Below, piece by piece: positions 19,620-22,500 of a stretch of DNA of 22,500 bases. The DNA is from Trachelipus rathkii (lineage: Eukaryota; Arthropoda; Malacostraca; Isopoda; Trachelipodidae): assembly GCA_015478945.1 (NCBI GenBank), contig JABUQX010002569.1, positions 12,501 through 35,000 of the forward strand, read 5' to 3'. A model generated the notes under the pieces. The model was not told where the DNA came from. It ran no database searches and saw only the letters and a program-made list of their open reading frames with translations. How positions within the stretch are numbered: the first letter of the stretch is position 1; each line of letters begins with the position of its first letter. The translations under genes were made by a program, and so were the position numbers.

Positions 19620-20885
19620 TGTCTCTAACTACACAGTCTTTCTCTCTTGTATTATTACTCCACCCAGGCTAGCCTCCGTAACATATAATCTATCATAACG
19701 AATCTTATTGTCAACACTTCCATTCTCATCGTCTTCCATGGTCTTACCTTCTGAGTCTTCCTTCCTATTCCTGTCAGTGATCCACCTACATTCGTGTTTA
19801 ACTAAATCTATCACAGTCCTGTCTTCCTAGCAATCCCTTTTACCAGAAAGTCTAATTACCCACCATAATCTGATTCTTGCCTCATTTTATCATGTTAATT
19901 AACACTACACATTTACCAATAAATGATGATACACTCCTAATGTAAATACCTATGGTTTGAACATACATTTACCATCACACAATTTACTATCAATAAACTC
20001 TCCTCTAACATATCAAGTTTAACAATTTTCCAATTTATAATTTGCTATACTCAAGATCTATCATCTCTCGTGTTAGCCAATTGCTATTACCTACTTTCAT
20101 GCTACTTTTTAAGGTATATTATATACACCATGTCTAATTCATACTCTATAATATAGTTATAATATAACTAAACTAAAATATAGGTGTTACTTATAATACC
20201 CTTCGTAAATACTTACTAATTTCACTCATCTTACAACTCATTAAGTGTGTGGTCTATTATCATCAAAGGATTACATCAAAGCCTCATTGTCCGCTCTTTC
20301 CTAACTTCATTATATCCTATGCGTGATCTCTGCATCACACCCTCCGTCCTCTGCATATATTCCTTCACAACTAATGAAGTATTTGAAATTTCATTATCTT
20401 CAACCATGTCAACTACAGAGTGAAGCAACTCATAAATATGATCTAACCCATTATCCCTCCTTTCACCAATCTCTCTGTCTATAACCATCATCACCTCAGT
20501 TTCTAACAGCGTCATATCTGTAAGTCCCCTTTTTGCTCCAAGTTTTTAATTCGCGAAAACAATCTTCGTAATTCTTTTCCATTCCTTCTTCTACTTTCAC
20601 TCCACACTAACGCCAAATCTATATTACCGCCATTTACTATGGCCATGATTATCTCCCTCCATGTTCCCCCACCTTTCTTACTTTAACCTCTTTCAATGAT
20701 CTTTATAAATTAAATTAAATAAGTCTTATAATAATTATAATGGATACTATAAGCCGGGCTTAGATACAAATATAGTTGGAGCTCGCTCTCAAATTATTAA
20801 AAAGATCCAAAACATTTTTCAATTTTTATAATATACATTAGTATTAATACCACCTGTTCTCACATTGCACATAGCCACTTTGTAG
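19620..20885 (-). pseudogene. Second LINE ORF2 remnant: endonuclease region
   Basis: The minus strand is purine-rich and shows weak but ordered endonuclease motifs. MCNVRTG (about 20852-20875) stands where T-W-N-V-R-T starts such endonucleases, and YICI near 20780 may be the D-x-x-C-x-Q-E block. A 56-codon open frame at 20515-20682 (WREIIMAIVNGGNIDLALVW, then RRLFSRIKNLEQKGDLQI) is followed, after one frame change, by the frame at 20276-20515. There ISNTSLVVKEYMQRT and SRIGYNEVRKER resemble the x-N-T-x-F-x-K-K and S-x-I-D-Y-x-L-V-R-K-E-R blocks late in LINE endonucleases. The frame at 19629-19814 lies where the linker should be but has no clear motif. No reverse transcriptase is seen. It appears to be a different copy from the plus-strand LINE. 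Identity is likely but not certain. Confidence 0.5.
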
Positions 20886-22500
20886 ATACTCTTTGAGTGC
20901 ATCAACATCCTAAATCTCTTATATATGGATACAATAATCTCTCTATCTCGTTACGTGAAAGAGAGGTTATATCATATCTTGAACCGACATGCAATGAGAG
21001 TGCCATATTCGCTCTAAGCGAAATGGAGCAAAATGATAGGATAACTCAGTGTTCAATATAAGTCTAATTCCATAATGAGAAACTCATAAAATATAAGCAG
21101 CGTAATAAACATACAAGTGAAGAAATCAGATCTGTTAAAATTAATTTTCCTTGGTAAGAAATAATACTAATCTTGTGATAAAATCTTATACATCCTACCA
21201 TACTCTTTGTGTACGGTCAATGTGATAAATACATAAAGGTCTGTCTAGTACAATTTTACCGTATCCATACTTCCTACTTGATAATATCCATGCAGTTCTC
21301 TCTCCTAGTATTAATGTGGTTCGATGATCTCTCTCATTCTTCGTTCATCAAACTACAAATTATGATATCCAATAAATTTGTTAACACTTTAATTTTCATA
21401 TTTTTTATAAATATTTAAAATTTTTTTTTTTGTATAAAGTATGTTTAAAACCTATTGGGAATACAACAAAAAAAATTTTTTCAGGAGCTTATAAAATGTT
21501 AATTGTGTTTTGAAAATAAAGTAAAGATCCCTCTGTTATTTTTGTCACTATCTAATACTCTAAAGTAAGTACATCCTTTCTGTGTTAATAAATATAATAA
21601 TTATGGATAGGCGCTAATAAGCTGGTATCTTACCATACAAGAATGAAAAGAAAAGATATGATTCTCGCGCATGCTACTCTCGTGGGACCTCTTTTTCTTC
21701 TATCCTCTACAGAGGAATCATTATAGTATTAGCCTCTGAAAACTACTCATCTAGTCTAGACACAAGTCTTACGTCGGCGCGAACAGAACGCTATAATTAT
21801 TTAGAAAACCAACAAAGGCACATCGACTATTACATTAATGACTAACAAGAAGAAGAAAAATTTAGTATATACCTTTTGTCTATTAATTTACTTATGTCTT
21901 CTTAACTAACTCTTAAGTTTTATAACTCTCCATAATTTCATCTTCCGCATCCTTCTCATCATCCTCTCCAACACCATACAAATCCTCTCTGTACTACAAT
22001 ACTCTCCTCTACCTACATAAATCTGCACGTATACTAATTAAGAACAAGAGACATACATACATAATAATATACGTACCATACATAATATACATTTTTACTT
22101 CCTTACTTCACCGTCGCACTTCGACCAGATGATAGTTCTGCCCATAACTGTTATTAACCTAATATTACTTGATCTTTTTCTTGTGGAATGATAAATCTTT
22201 AATTTTATTGGTCTTCTTTTCCTTATTCTTAAATATTCTTATCCATATCCTGTGATTATAACCATAGCGTGCGATGCTAAATCGCGTATGTTCTTCTAAT
22301 CGCGGATATACACAATCCTTTCCTGTGACTGCCTCTTTCTTTTGCTAATATTCTTTTCTAACTTAATTTAACTGTGCCGTATTTCTGACCCTTTAAAGCT
22401 TATAAATTTCAGATAGCAATTGAACAGTTCTCCTTTTTAACCAGTCTTCTCATTAATTAGTATTATAGCGTATTTTTATCTTTCACGCCTCCTCCACCAC
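20886..22500. other. Unassigned terminal region
   Basis: About 1.6 kb of ordinary-complexity AT-rich sequence. The last kilobase is pyrimidine-rich on the plus strand, continuing the bias of the LINE remnant, so it may be that element's 5' part or first ORF on the minus strand. One minus-strand stretch near 21925-21985 encodes GEDDEKDAEDE. No protein family is recognised, and the plus-strand frame at 21209-21418 has no motif. The palindrome at 20934-20970 is listed separately. Confidence 0.4.
20934..20970. repeat. Imperfect 37-bp palindrome
   Basis: Pairing positions that sum to 20904+21000 gives eleven consecutive pairs from the outside (one G-T), a mismatch, two pairs, a mismatch and three pairs, around a single central base at 20952. 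The RNA of either strand would form a stable hairpin. It could be a small RNA hairpin, an element end or a cruciform site. Confidence 0.7.

Overview
This window looks like intergenic, repeat-dominated nuclear DNA from an animal. It shows no bacterial gene organisation, no host gene with an intact reading frame, no rRNA and no CRISPR array. Roughly a third to a half of the window is (TA)n-type microsatellite. The recognisable coding signal is all decayed transposable elements: a Ty3/gypsy-type polyprotein, a mariner-like transposase, two non-LTR (LINE) ORF2 remnants, a BED-finger hAT transposase and a possible third LINE tail. The mix of extreme TA/ATT/TTG microsatellites with these element types, plus LINE linker motifs I associate with decapod sequences, suggests an arthropod, most likely a decapod crustacean. 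That assignment is inference, not shown directly.

Layout. 1-836: minus-strand gypsy reverse transcriptase and RNase H pieces in a permuted order. 838-3070: TA arrays broken by two unassigned islands. 3091-3169: (TTG)n. 3173-5380: mixed islands and TA arrays, with two short unassigned minus-strand frames (3514-3642 and 4858-5130). 5386-5866: long (TTA)n. 5871-8845: the largest TA-rich stretch, with islands at 7431-7695, 7881-8110 and 8501-8715. 8905-9413: mariner-like transposase pseudogene (+). 9950-10250: an unassigned plus-strand frame. 10600-11490: low-complexity and unassigned sequence. 11490-13500: LINE endonuclease and start of reverse transcriptase (+), heavily frameshifted. 13551-13610: an exact 20-bp triplication. 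13731-15420: TA arrays, a GCGGATG-motif island and a tRNA-like segment at 14824-14896. 15522-17715: a hAT element on the minus strand with BED finger, catalytic region and dimerisation domain in the correct order. 17942-18085: possible LINE C-terminal zinc-knuckle fragment (+). 18515-19445: TA arrays. 19620-20885: LINE endonuclease remnant (-). 20886-22500: unassigned sequence including a strong imperfect palindrome at 20934-20970.

No set of genes here works together. Each element is broken by in-frame stops and frameshifts, yet protein motifs stay readable across frames. That fits either old mobile elements or an unpolished long-read assembly, since two of the mariner frameshifts lie at homopolymer runs. 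I did not find a convincing new biological system. The points most worth a second look are the permuted gypsy fragment, the near-complete hAT remnant and the three short unassigned reading frames.
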